Shown in pieces: positions 45,059-54,423 of a stretch of 64,000 bases of DNA. The stretch lies in NCBI RefSeq assembly GCF_000973725.1, contig NZ_CP009621.1, positions 496,001 through 560,000 on the forward strand. Direction: 5' to 3'. Each line of letters opens with the position of its first letter. Position 1 is the first letter of the stretch. This stretch comes from Pontibacter korlensis (GTDB lineage: Bacteria; Bacteroidota; Bacteroidia; Cytophagales; Hymenobacteraceae). The position numbers were made by a program, and so were the translations under genes. Below the pieces are notes generated by a model that saw nothing but the letters and a program-made list of their open reading frames with translations, searched no databases and had not been told where the DNA came from.

Positions 45059-46000
45059 ATGAAAGTAACCGTAGTTGGAGCAGGTAACGTTGGGGCAACA
45101 TGCGCCGATGTGCTAGCTTACCGCGAAATCGCGAACGAAGTAGTACTAGTGGATATTAAAGAGGGTTTTGCCGAAGGCAAGGCACTTGATATCTGGCAGA
45201 AAGCACCAATCAACCTTTACGACACGCGCACTGTAGGCGTAACAAACGATTACAGCAGAACTGCTGACTCTGATGTAGTAGTTATTACATCGGGCCTACC
45301 GCGCAAACCAGGTATGACACGCGACGACCTGATTTCTACCAACGCCGGTATCGTGCAGTCGGTGACAGAGAATATTATCAAGCACTCCCCGAATGCCATC
45401 ATCATTGTAGTTTCGAACCCGCTGGATGTAATGACCTATGCAGCGCACATTACCTCTAAGCTGCCACGCACACGCGTAATGGGTATGGCCGGTATCTTAG
45501 ACACAGCCCGCTACCGTGCGTTTCTGGCTGAGGCACTGAATGTGTCTCCGAAAGATATTCAGGCAGTGCTGATGGGTGGCCACGGTGATACTATGGTTCC
45601 GCTTCCGCGCTACACTACTGTGGGCGGTATTCCGGTAACAGAACTAATTGACGAGGAAACGCTGAACGCCATTGTAGACCGCACAAAGAACGGTGGTGGT
45701 GAGCTGGTGAAACTGATGGGTACTTCTGCCTGGTATGCTCCGGGTTCGGCAGCTGCTCAAATGGTGGAGGCCATCGTACGCGACCAGCGCCGTGTGTTCC
45801 CGGTTTGTGTGAAGCTGGAAGGCGAGTACGGTATTGATGGTGTATACCTGGGTGTACCGGTTATTCTTGGCAAAAACGGTATCGAGAAAGTAATCGAGCT
45901 GCAGCTAAACGATGAGGAGAAGCAACTGCTGGAAACCTCACGCGGACACGTGAAAGAAGTAATGGAAGCGCTGGATAAAATTAACGCTGCCAACGCTTAA
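45059..46000 (+). CDS. mdh: malate dehydrogenase (LDH-like)
   Basis: A 313-residue NAD-dependent malate dehydrogenase of the LDH-like group. Seen: VVGAGNVGATCADVLA, DIKEGFAEGKALDI, the active-site loop PRKPGMTRDDL with its three arginines, VSNPLDVMTYAA and GGHGDTMVPLPR with the catalytic His. It is codon-biased toward frequent codons and lacks AAGTATA. The IS608-like element starts 2 bp after the stop, between the gene and its terminator. Confidence 0.97.
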   Translation: MKVTVVGAGNVGATCADVLAYREIANEVVLVDIKEGFAEGKALDIWQKAPINLYDTRTVGVTNDYSRTADSDVVVITSGLPRKPGMTRDDLISTNAGIVQSVTENIIKHSPNAIIIVVSNPLDVMTYAAHITSKLPRTRVMGMAGILDTARYRAFLAEALNVSPKDIQAVLMGGHGDTMVPLPRYTTVGGIPVTELIDEETLNAIVDRTKNGGGELVKLMGTSAWYAPGSAAAQMVEAIVRDQRRVFPVCVKLEGEYGIDGVYLGVPVILGKNGIEKVIELQLNDEEKQLLETSRGHVKEVMEALDKINAANA

Positions 46001-46002
46001 GT

Positions 46003-47363
46003 TTGACACTCCCACGCCTAAAGGCAGTAGGATTCTTGGGCTACCGAACCATTGTCCTTGTATATCTCCCAAGCTGAAACGGTCTGCCCGACCGCCTTAT
46101 TTCTTATATTACTAGCTGCGTTCACATCCCTGTCCAAGACGTGTCCGTTAGCTCTGGGTCCAATACCTGTCCGATAGTTTCAGGTCGGTGTTGCGCCAGC
46201 CACATACCGAACAGTCCTGAGAAGTATGGTTGGGAGCTACTTTATGAAACTCCCGACCATACCACCTGGACTTGTATTCCAGCATCTGCACGAACTGATA
46301 CCATCCAGCGTCCGATATTGATTTGGCTAACTTGTGGTTTTTGAGCATATGCTGCACTTGCAGGTTCTCAACGACAATCGCTTGGTTCTCGCGAATGAGT
46401 TGAGTAGTCAGCTGGTGGTGGAAGTCCTTGCGGGTGTTGCTCACTTTCAGGTGCAGCCTGGCCAGCTTTGCGGCAGCCTTTCGCCTGTTACTACCATCTT
46501 TCTTCTTCCTGCTGACCGAACGCTGTGCTTTCCTTAGCTGGTACTGGTAGCGATACAGGTGCTTTGGATTATCCACCACCTGACCGTCTGAGGTGACCAC
46601 AAAGGACTTGATACCCATGTCCAGCCCCAACACGTTTGTCACTGGTGGAAGCGGTGCTATCTCCACCTCACAGCACAGGGCCACATGCCACCCATCAGCT
46701 TCCCTGACAACGCTGCCTGTCCTGATAACCCCCTGCACATCCTGTGACTTGCGGTACTTGACCTTGCCGATTTTCGGTAGCTGGACTGTACAGGTATTCT
46801 CGTGCAGCTTCACCCCCTGCTTGTAGGTGAAGGAGCGATACTGGCCTCGCCTGGCGAACCTGGGGAATCCCTTGCCCTGCTTGAAGAAGCCATCGTAGGA
46901 CCTGAACAATCTATCTGTCACCTCCTGTAAAGTTTGTGAGTGTACGCACCCGATCCATTCCACGTCCCTGGCGATAGCAGAGAGCTCTTGCTGCATCTGG
47001 TTCTTGCCGATGGAAAGCCGGTGGTTTGTGTACAACTGCTTCTTATAGTCCAGGCAGAGGTTGTAGACATACCGGCACGAGCCGAGCCACTGTGCGAGGA
47101 GCCTGAGCTTGCGCCCTGGTGGGTTTGAGTCGGAAGCGGTATGTCTTGATCTGATTCACGGCTTCTTTTGGCGCCTTGCCCGGTGCAGGGCATGTTTGCT
47201 GCAGCAAAGGTAACAGCCGGCAAGTGCAGGCGGTAGAACATAGGGTAAAATCGAACCCAGCAAAAGTGAAGGGATGCTGCACCACATCGAGTGGTTCAAA
47301 AAGAAAACCAAATTCATCCCTTGGCTAAAGCCCCAAGTGTTAGGGCTTTCTTTGGCATTTTCT
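46003..47363 (-). mobile_element. IS608-like element, tnpB only (copy 2, 1361 bp)
   Basis: Minus-strand reading: TTAC target, start GAGAAAATGCC, end GGGAGTGTCAA. About 85-95 % like copy 1 by eye; the first ~105 tnpB codons are identical in protein, then the copies diverge. It lies in the same strand opposite to mdh and separates mdh from the hairpin at about 47391. No tnpA. Confidence 0.9.
46018..47159 (-). pseudogene. tnpB: tnpB remnant (copy 2), frameshifted
   Basis: GTG at 47157-47159 opens VNQIKTYRFRLKPTRAQAQ, with the same +1 slip before LLAQWLGSCRYVYN as copy 1. The longest continuous part starts at ATG 47035 and runs 295 residues to TQS at 46148: it contains GLDMGIKSFVVTSDG (RuvC-I), VVENLQVQHML (RuvC-II) and the first zinc pair in CSVCGW. 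The second zinc pair is missing, and GHVLDRDVNAASNIRN (RuvC-III Asp) is in another frame. One lesion fewer than copy 1, but still without an intact nuclease. Confidence 0.85.
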
Positions 47364-47390
47364 CGTAAAAAGTATACTTGTTGATACTAA

Positions 47391-47430
47391 AGGCGCCGCT
47401 TCTAATAAGAGCGGCGCTTTTGTTTTTATA
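47391..47430 (+). terminator. mdh terminator displaced by the element
   Basis: GCGCCGCT pairs with AGCGGCGC and is followed by TTTTGTTTTTATA. It is 1.4 kb from mdh only because the IS608-like element entered between them. Confidence 0.8.
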
Positions 47431-47639
47431 AACTTCGCCATATAAGGTGTGCATGCGAGTGTCTCCTCTCGATAATGCTAAGAGTTGTAGCTCAGTTTAC
47501 CTTTAGTAGTTTTGTTGGCGCACCGGCTCCTTATGTTTTATTTGCTTTAGCAATTGCTTTATCCAACTTGATACTAGCTATACTTTTTAGTTGCAGTACA
47601 TCCATAGCCTTACCATTCTTGTTGTTTCATTTCAGATTT

Positions 47640-47860
47640 TGGTGCCCTCAAGGCCGGGTGGCCTCGTCCTGGGGGTAGGGGGCCTTGATAAGGGCATCGC
47701 GCTGTGTTCCCTCCTGCGCCTTGTGAGATCCAAGGACTGGAATCAGGTCCGATGGCCCCAACCTTTGCTACTCCTCCTTTAAAAGGGGCACAGGGGGATG
47801 TTTATCGTTCCCGAAAATTCCCTCCTCAAAGGAGTTAGGGGGTGGGTTCACCTGAATAGC
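47640..47860. repeat. possible dispersed intergenic repeat
   Basis: G/C-run-rich stretch with two small palindromes (CCTTTAAAAGG and CTCCTCAAAGGAG) flanking a 25-bp AT spacer. Composition and lack of coding support suggest a repeat-family member, but only one copy is in the window. Confidence 0.3.
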
Positions 47861-47982
47861 TCTAACCACAGTACTTATACTTTAGAAGCAGCAGCTACAG
47901 TAAATCTTCCTCTTCTTAGCTGTAGGAAGATTGCCCATGCTATAGCATAGAAGACTGTTCACTGAAGTTGACTAGCAGAAGA

Positions 47983-50574
47983 TTAAAACCTGAATCCAAC
48001 GGAGAAGTATGGCAGTACGCCATCCTCAGAAAAACCGACTACTCCGTGCAAAAGTAGAAGCTGGGCAGGCAACACATAAAAGCCCGCACCAAAGCCGTCG
48101 TGCCAGCCACCTCCGTCGTCTCCACTTTCTGACCAAACACGGCCTATATCGTTAAAGCCTATCAAGCCCACAGAGCCTGGAAGCAGGTAGGAGGTAAAGT
48201 CAAATAGCTTGAGGCGCAGCTCGAGGTTGTGATAAAGCATCTGGTCGCCGGCAAACCTGAAATTGCGGTAGCCGCGCAGGTTGTTTGTGCCACCAAGGTA
48301 CATTAGCTGGAAGAAAGCCGGATCACCGAAAGTTGTACCTCCGCCAATGCGGTTTGCTACCACCAACCTGTTACTTAGCCTGAAGTAAACACCCAACTCC
48401 GACTGTAGCTGCCCGTACTCTCGTTCCTCGTCATTGAACTGGCCAACCCCGCGCAGGTTAGTACTCCAGAATATACCTTTTGAAGGCTGTACTTCATCAT
48501 CCCGGGTATCGAGAGTGAAGCCGCCTATCAAGCCACTATAGTACTTGCTTTCAAACAGGTTCTCTTCCGGGTTTTGCTGCTGGTACAAGTTAATAAAGCG
48601 TCCCTCATTGTCTTCAGGCCGCATACTGAAGAACTGCCCCGTAATACCACCAAACACGCTGAAGCGCTGCGTAAGCTGGCGTTTCAGCACCACTTGCGCC
48701 TCTATAAAGTCGTAACGGGTGCGGTAGTAGCGTATGGGTTTACTGCCTTCGTCTATAAATTCTGTGTTGTTACCTACCCCAAAGAAGTTGCTTGTGTTGT
48801 TAGGAGCTCTGGCATCAAGCTCTACTCCTACATCATACTTGCCTATCAGCTGTGGAAAGTCACCTTCGTACCTTCCGAAGAAAGCATTAGTTGCCAGGGC
48901 ATGGCCTACCATAAACCTATGCTGTGCTGCATAAGGGTCTTTCCGGAAACCTTGCTTAGTATACCTAAACCCAGCCCCTAGCAGCACGCCATCATCTATG
49001 TTGTAGCCGGCAGTTACCAGTGGCATCAGCACGTCATACTCAAAACTACGCGGGTCATAGTTGTTCACAATAGTGTCCTCAGAAGTGCGCAGCTTAGCCA
49101 AACCTCTTTCTGGCAACCTATTTTCCTCGTCCGAGCGATCGTAAACCAGTAGCTTCTTCTTGTTCCTGAAATCGCTGGCAATGTCGAATGTATCGGCACT
49201 ACCACCTCCTATAAGGCGCACCTTTATTTTAGATTTGCCAGTGCCTTGTACTCTAAACACATCCGTATCGCCACGGCCATACAAGCGCAGCTCTTTCGTT
49301 ACTACCGGGGAAAACGTGCGGTCTAGCAACAGGCGATCCCTGTCCCCTTCTTTCTTGATCTTGTATACTTTCAGGTTTATACTTCCATCCGGCAAATAAT
49401 CAAGGTTAAACTCTTCGTGCTTGTCTGAACCAGGAATGTCTACTGCCTCGGCTAAGAATCGGTAGTATTTCAATGCCTGCTCCTGCAGGTTATCCCGGCG
49501 GGCTTTCATGGTGCTGATGAGTTCGGCTCCACCCTGTTTAAAAATTGGCTCTGGCATACGACGCACCGCCTTTTCTAGCAGATCATCCGTTAGCCGATCT
49601 TGTACCACCTTTACCTCTTCCTGCCAATCCTGTTCGCTTAAGTGCGTCAGGAACATGCGGTCGAAGAAGCGCGCATTAAAGTTAAAGCCCTTAATGTCTC
49701 TAATGTCCTTATCAAAGCCTTGGAACTTAGGCATAATCCACTTGCGGGAGCCAATTTTAGGAATTACTCCTTCGTTTTTAAAAAATATCTGGTCTCTATC
49801 TCGGGGAATAGGGTCATAGTAATCGCCTGCCTGATCTTCCAATTCCCTCCACCGCCACTGGTCTTCATGCCTGTCCCAGTCACCAATAACGAAGTCCAGC
49901 AACCTTGCCCGTAATACAGATCTCTGGTTTACCCGCGTGTCGTTATCCTCCTCAAGCTTCTCCAGTACTGTTTCTGTATTATCTGTGTCAACGCCAGCTC
50001 TGATAGGCTCACGTTCTTCAAGAAGGTAAACCGCGTTGGCATAATCCTCCCGGTACTCCCCAAGCGCAGGATCGTCCGGCAGGTACACTATTTCAGGGTT
50101 AGTGTGCAGCACGTTCAGGGCCTCAGCCAGGGGTGGCACTACCAATGCTCCAAACGGGTGAGAGGATGATATCTGGTCCTGCACAATGTCTTTGGCAACC
50201 GTCTCGCGCAGGTTCTCGGGCAGGGCCATCTCCGGGTCTTTCTGTACAGTTCGCAGCACCCATTCTTTTCCTGTAGAGTCAGCCAGCCGCAGCGACTTTG
50301 TCTGCTGGCCTCCGCCACGCTTCAGTATCTTCATACCACCACGCTCCTCATTTAGCCTGAATACACGCAGCTTTACGGGTGTAGACCATAACTCCCGGTA
50401 GTTGTCTCCAAACCAGAAGCGGTGGCGCTTGCCCACCTCATCATATTCGGAAGCAATGGCTATAGTTATACTGTCCTGTTGTGGCGTAACGCTTTGTGCG
50501 TTAGCCGCAAGGCAGCTGAGCCAGCAGCAGAGTAACAAGCTCAGGAAATTATATTTATCTATACCTGGTATCAT
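47983..50574 (-). CDS. BamA/TamA-type outer-membrane barrel with kinase-like N-terminal domain
   Basis: An 863-residue exported protein (signal about 1-26, CLAANAQS). Residues about 90-300 read like a HipA/FAM20-type kinase: an N-lobe strand KEWVLRTVQKDP near 104, SSHPFGALVVPPLA near 138, then a catalytic-loop-like VIGDWDRHEDQW (229-240) and a metal-site-like YDPIPRDRDQIFF (253-265). The C-terminal 320 residues (about 545-863) are a BamA/Omp85-like barrel, ending FSVGFRF with a terminal aromatic. Surface-antigen (D15) annotation would be given to it by default. The kinase call rests on motif likeness, so enzymatic activity is a hypothesis. Confidence 0.8.
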   Translation of the reverse strand: MIPGIDKYNFLSLLLCCWLSCLAANAQSVTPQQDSITIAIASEYDEVGKRHRFWFGDNYRELWSTPVKLRVFRLNEERGGMKILKRGGGQQTKSLRLADSTGKEWVLRTVQKDPEMALPENLRETVAKDIVQDQISSSHPFGALVVPPLAEALNVLHTNPEIVYLPDDPALGEYREDYANAVYLLEEREPIRAGVDTDNTETVLEKLEEDNDTRVNQRSVLRARLLDFVIGDWDRHEDQWRWRELEDQAGDYYDPIPRDRDQIFFKNEGVIPKIGSRKWIMPKFQGFDKDIRDIKGFNFNARFFDRMFLTHLSEQDWQEEVKVVQDRLTDDLLEKAVRRMPEPIFKQGGAELISTMKARRDNLQEQALKYYRFLAEAVDIPGSDKHEEFNLDYLPDGSINLKVYKIKKEGDRDRLLLDRTFSPVVTKELRLYGRGDTDVFRVQGTGKSKIKVRLIGGGSADTFDIASDFRNKKKLLVYDRSDEENRLPERGLAKLRTSEDTIVNNYDPRSFEYDVLMPLVTAGYNIDDGVLLGAGFRYTKQGFRKDPYAAQHRFMVGHALATNAFFGRYEGDFPQLIGKYDVGVELDARAPNNTSNFFGVGNNTEFIDEGSKPIRYYRTRYDFIEAQVVLKRQLTQRFSVFGGITGQFFSMRPEDNEGRFINLYQQQNPEENLFESKYYSGLIGGFTLDTRDDEVQPSKGIFWSTNLRGVGQFNDEEREYGQLQSELGVYFRLSNRLVVANRIGGGTTFGDPAFFQLMYLGGTNNLRGYRNFRFAGDQMLYHNLELRLKLFDFTSYLLPGSVGLIGFNDIGRVWSESGDDGGGWHDGFGAGFYVLPAQLLLLHGVVGFSEDGVLPYFSVGFRF

Positions 50575-50698
50575 AAAATCAAAATGATTCCAAGATTATA
50601 CTTACCTGTCGCTATAGGGTTTTACCTGGGAAGCAACTCCTGCTATAGCAACCTTGTAATATGCTTGTACTTCGATAATTACAAGTTTATGAAACAAT

Positions 50699-50727
50699 AC
50701 AGGCACCTCTTCTGCAGGTGCCTGTAT
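50699..50727 (-). terminator. hairpin after the rhomboid pair
   Basis: TACAGGCACCT pairs with AGGTGCCTGTA. It lies 9 bp past the rhomboid stop; the T-run on the minus strand is weak. Confidence 0.65.
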
Positions 50728-50735
50728 ATTTAAAT

Positions 50736-51641
50736 TTACTCTTTCTGGCTTGCCTGGAAGAGCTTCTGTTTTTCTTCCTTGGAGAGGCTTTCGTAGCCAG
50801 AGCTGGAGATCTTGTCAAGTATACGATCTATTTCGCTCTGATCAGGAGATACAGGACCGCTGCTTCTGCCATTTGGCTTTGGGGTGCCACCTCCTGAAAA
50901 GCGGTTATGGCTAACTCTGAGCTTTGGCTTACGCTTGAACAGTCCTGCAAAAAAGTCGATGACTGTCAAAACCGGTCTTCCCAGATCGTTGCCACGCTGC
51001 AGCTGCCGAATAAAAAGCCAGCCTATAAAGGCTCCGCCGATGTGTGCAATGTTGCCACCGGCATTATCGCCTACAGCACCTGAAATTGAGAGCAGCACCA
51101 GGAACGCAGCAATGTACTTGATTCTGACAGGGCCTATCAGGATAAGGTTGAAGGCAAAATTAGGCAGTAAAGTAGCTGCTCCCACCACAATAGCCAATAC
51201 GCTTGCCGAGGCACCAATCATAGTACCTATAATCATTCTGTCGGCAAAGTACGGGATAAAGTTATAGCAAAGCAGGTAGAGTATCGCACCCGCAATACCA
51301 CCCAGCACATAGAGGCTCAGCAGTTTTCTGTCACCTAAGTATTCCCGCAAGAGCTGCCCAAACCAGTACAGGTTCAGCATGTTAAAGATAATGTGCAGAA
51401 AGCCTACATGGGTAAAGAAATACGTAATTAGCGTCCAGGGGTGCGTGATGAAGTAGAATGGTGAAGAGCTGATTGCAAGATTGTTGAAAATAGCCTCATA
51501 CAACCATTCACCCCCAGTAAAGAACAGGATCGTGCGAAGAACGATCAGCACCACAAAAACGATTACGTTGATGAGGATTAGCTGTTTGAGAGTATTGTTA
51601 GGCTGCCGGAAATTATCTTTTATATCGTTTATTATACTCAT
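50736..51641 (-). CDS. rhomboid-family intramembrane protease (A)
   Basis: A 301-residue rhomboid with six or seven helices. The catalytic Ser145 is in MIGASASVLAI and His200 in NIAHIGGAFIGW. The soluble tail (about 225-301) is Gly/Ser/Pro-rich, ending in a charged helix (YESLSKEEKQKLFQ). Six bp downstream of a second rhomboid gene and both follow mutL. Substrates unknown. Confidence 0.93.
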   Translation of the reverse strand: MSIINDIKDNFRQPNNTLKQLILINVIVFVVLIVLRTILFFTGGEWLYEAIFNNLAISSSPFYFITHPWTLITYFFTHVGFLHIIFNMLNLYWFGQLLREYLGDRKLLSLYVLGGIAGAILYLLCYNFIPYFADRMIIGTMIGASASVLAIVVGAATLLPNFAFNLILIGPVRIKYIAAFLVLLSISGAVGDNAGGNIAHIGGAFIGWLFIRQLQRGNDLGRPVLTVIDFFAGLFKRKPKLRVSHNRFSGGGTPKPNGRSSGPVSPDQSEIDRILDKISSSGYESLSKEEKQKLFQASQKE

Positions 51642-51647
51642 TAGTCC

Positions 51648-52427
51648 TTAGTAGTTACTGTAATCGTTGCGTTGCCACATTCTTACCAGTATATACGCGA
51701 ACAGCATACCTCCAAGGTGTGCAAAGTGCGCTACGTTGTCGCCGGGCACGCGGTTAAAGCCGGCGTAAAGTTCATACCCTCCATAGAGCAGCACAAAGTA
51801 CTTAGCTTTTATAGGGATAGGCAGGAAGAGCAGGAAGAGCTCCAGGTTGGGGAACAGAAGTCCAAAGGCCATGAGGATACCGAAAACGGCACCAGATGCA
51901 CCAAGCATAGGGCTATTGTATACCTGGTTGTACACATAACGCACAGCCTCCTTGCTTTCTTCTATGTAGGTAGGGTTATCAGGGTCACGGCGAAACTCCA
52001 CGGCAAAATCCCTGTTGTACCTACCGCTAAAATGATCTTCCATATAGTTGTAGAACGACATAGGCTCTGGGTGCACCATATAAGTGGCGGTTTCATTTTC
52101 AAGCCCATTAAGTTCGTATGCACGCACACCTGAGTATAGCAAACTGGCGCCAAGGCCCGTAATCAGGTAAAAAGTCAGGAAGCGCTGTGGTCCCCAGAAA
52201 CGCTCCAGCAAAGGTCCGAATATAAAAAGGCTGAACATGTTGCTGAACAGGTGCGACCAGCCTCCATGCATAAACATGTGTGTAAACAACTGTATTGGCC
52301 GGAACAGATCAGAGCCAAAATAGTGGAGGGCAAAGTCCTCCATGCTTACCACACCGCTGCTCTGCAGCAGAAAAACAACCACGTTGATGATCAGGAGATT
52401 CCTGACCATAGGGGTGATATTGAACAT
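51648..52427 (-). CDS. rhomboid-family intramembrane protease (B)
   Basis: A 259-residue rhomboid from ATG 52427 (MFNITPMVRNLLIINVVVFL); the open frame begins 60 bases earlier but that stretch is not membrane-like. Catalytic Ser178 is in PMLGASGAVFGI and His237 in AHFAHLGGMLF. It has a long loop between helices 3 and 4 (about 100-170) rich in acidic and aromatic residues. Pairs with rhomboid A, from which it differs strongly, so an old duplication at best. Confidence 0.93.
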   Translation of the reverse strand: MFNITPMVRNLLIINVVVFLLQSSGVVSMEDFALHYFGSDLFRPIQLFTHMFMHGGWSHLFSNMFSLFIFGPLLERFWGPQRFLTFYLITGLGASLLYSGVRAYELNGLENETATYMVHPEPMSFYNYMEDHFSGRYNRDFAVEFRRDPDNPTYIEESKEAVRYVYNQVYNSPMLGASGAVFGILMAFGLLFPNLELFLLFLPIPIKAKYFVLLYGGYELYAGFNRVPGDNVAHFAHLGGMLFAYILVRMWQRNDYSNY

Positions 52428-52548
52428 GCTTTTATCGTTCTTTAGTATAGTACAGGCACCGGTGAAGCCTAAAACGCAGTTGATCAAAATGTATGCGCAG
52501 CATAGCTTCTACGTGTGGCTAAGCAGACACAACTAATTACAACCAAAA

Positions 52549-54423
52549 TTATGCCTTCAGAAACAGCTCATGCAGCTGACTGAGCTCCATGATCACCAGT
52601 GTTTTCTGGCCGCCCGGCGTATAGTTCGGTACCTGGCACGCAAAAAGCTTATCTACAAGCGAATTCATTTCCAGATCGCTCATACGTGCCTGCGACCGTG
52701 CGGCCAACCTTTTGGCCATAGCGCGGGCCAGGTTTTCTCTTTTATCAAGCTTTAACGTAGCCGAATTGTTTTTGTATTGTTCAATCAGCTCCTCCAGCAG
52801 TTCTTTTTCATTGGCAGCCTGTACATCGGCAGGAATACCATTGAGTATAATAGTGTTGCCACCAAAATCCTCAAACTGGAAGCCCATATCCTTGAACTCC
52901 GCTGACAGCTCCTTGATGAGTACAGCATCAGTAGCTGAGAGCTCAACCGTTTGCGGGAACAGCAAGGCCTGTGAGGCACCTGTTTTCTTCTGCAACGAGG
53001 CAATATACTTCTCATACAGGATGCGCTCCTGAGCTGCCTGCTGGTCAATTACCATCATTCCGGATTTAACCTGTACCAGCAGGTACTTCTGATGAATCTG
53101 TATGGCTTTCTTGGTAGAGGCAGGCGCTGTGTCAGGAGCGGCAAATGCATCGCTCAGCAGCCCCGTGCCCGATGAGGCAACAGTGCTTTCAAGCTCGTCT
53201 GGCTCTGCATTACGCATCGGTTCATACAGCTGCTCCCACCCTCTGGATGTTGCGCGCTTGGTAGCTGGGGCCGGAGGTGTAAAGCCCGGGAAAGAAGTAC
53301 TGCCTCCACTACTGGTAGCTTTGCTTTCTGCCTTCTTCTCCGGCTCAAATTCGCTGTTAAAGCCGCCCTGCAGGCGTATGGGCTGCAGCGGGGCGTAATT
53401 TACATCCTGCTCAAAGTCCAGCGAGGGCGCAATATTGTAGGCACCAAGAGCACGTTTTACGGCTGCGTGTACAATCGCGTACACCGTTTTCTCATCCTCA
53501 AACTTTATCTCGGTCTTGGTTGGGTGTACGTTAATATCGATCTTCTCCGGATCTATCTCTATAAAGAGCACATAGAAAGGATGGTTCTCCTTTGCCACTA
53601 AACCTTCAAAAGCGGTCATTACAGCGTGGTTCAGGTAGCCACTCTTCACAAAGCGGTTATTTACATAGAAGAACTGCTCCCCACGCGTTTTCTTTGCGTG
53701 CTCTGGCTTACCCACATAACCTTTTACTACCAGAAAGCCCGTGTCTTCCTCGCAGTAGGCCATCTGGTTTTTATAGTTACTTCCAAAGATGCTTACAATC
53801 CGCTGGCTCAGTTTGGTAGCAGGCAGGTTAAACACCTCCATGTCGTTATGGTGCAGCGTGAAACTAACCTCTGGGTATGCCAGGGCCACCCGCTGGAACT
53901 CCTCCAGGATGTGGCGCATCTCTACCGCATTAGATTTAAGGAAATTGCGGCGTGCAGGCACATTGTAAAACAGGTTCTTTACAGCAATGGATGTACCCTC
54001 TGGTGTAACCACTGGCTCCTGCAGCACTACTTCTGATCCTTCTATTACCAGCTTTGTACCAGTCTCGGCTCCTTGTGGCTTTGTTTTAAGCTCTACCTGT
54101 GCTACTGCACCAATAGAGGCCATTGCCTCGCCCCGAAACCCCATCGTACGGATACGGAACAGGTCTTCGGTAGTGCGGATTTTGGAGGTAGCATGGCGCT
54201 CAAAGCACATGCGGGCATCAGTCTCCGACATACCTGCGCCGTTATCCACCACCTGCACCAGTTGTTTACCGGCCTCCTTCACAATAAGCTGTACACTAGT
54301 AGCCTGCGCATCAATAGCGTTCTCCAACAGCTCCTTCACCACAGAGGCTGGGCGCTGTACCACCTCACCGGCCGCAATTTGGTTGGCAAGGAAATCAGGC
54401 AGTAAATGTATGATGTCGGGCAT
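52549..54423 (-). CDS. mutL: DNA mismatch repair protein MutL
   Basis: A 624-residue MutL. The GHKL ATPase has NQIAAGEVVQRPASVVKELL, ENAIDAQAT, DNGAGM and TMGFRGEAMASI. The C-terminal domain contains VIDQQAAQERILYE, a Gln-for-His version of the endonuclease motif DQHA(X)2E(X)4E, and ends with CQVPNYTPGG in place of CPHGRP. The linker (about 370-440) is Ser/Thr/Pro-rich. First gene before the two rhomboids on the minus strand. Confidence 0.96.
   Translation of the reverse strand: MPDIIHLLPDFLANQIAAGEVVQRPASVVKELLENAIDAQATSVQLIVKEAGKQLVQVVDNGAGMSETDARMCFERHATSKIRTTEDLFRIRTMGFRGEAMASIGAVAQVELKTKPQGAETGTKLVIEGSEVVLQEPVVTPEGTSIAVKNLFYNVPARRNFLKSNAVEMRHILEEFQRVALAYPEVSFTLHHNDMEVFNLPATKLSQRIVSIFGSNYKNQMAYCEEDTGFLVVKGYVGKPEHAKKTRGEQFFYVNNRFVKSGYLNHAVMTAFEGLVAKENHPFYVLFIEIDPEKIDINVHPTKTEIKFEDEKTVYAIVHAAVKRALGAYNIAPSLDFEQDVNYAPLQPIRLQGGFNSEFEPEKKAESKATSSGGSTSFPGFTPPAPATKRATSRGWEQLYEPMRNAEPDELESTVASSGTGLLSDAFAAPDTAPASTKKAIQIHQKYLLVQVKSGMMVIDQQAAQERILYEKYIASLQKKTGASQALLFPQTVELSATDAVLIKELSAEFKDMGFQFEDFGGNTIILNGIPADVQAANEKELLEELIEQYKNNSATLKLDKRENLARAMAKRLAARSQARMSDLEMNSLVDKLFACQVPNYTPGGQKTLVIMELSQLHELFLKA

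Larger units (their letters stand above)
47364..47982. other. long gene-free region, partly G/C-rich
   Basis: 619 bp between the element and the BamA-like gene. It holds the mdh terminator at its left. From about 47640 to 47860 the composition shifts to runs of G and C (CTGGGGGTAGGGGG, CCTCCTTTAAAAGGGG, CCCTCCTCAAAGGAG), unlike any neighbour, and may be a dispersed intergenic repeat. No convincing ORF. Confidence 0.55.

Noticed and set aside
47475..47782. Two plus-strand frames of 63-67 residues
   Set aside because: No signal, family or codon support; they run across the G/C-run patch.
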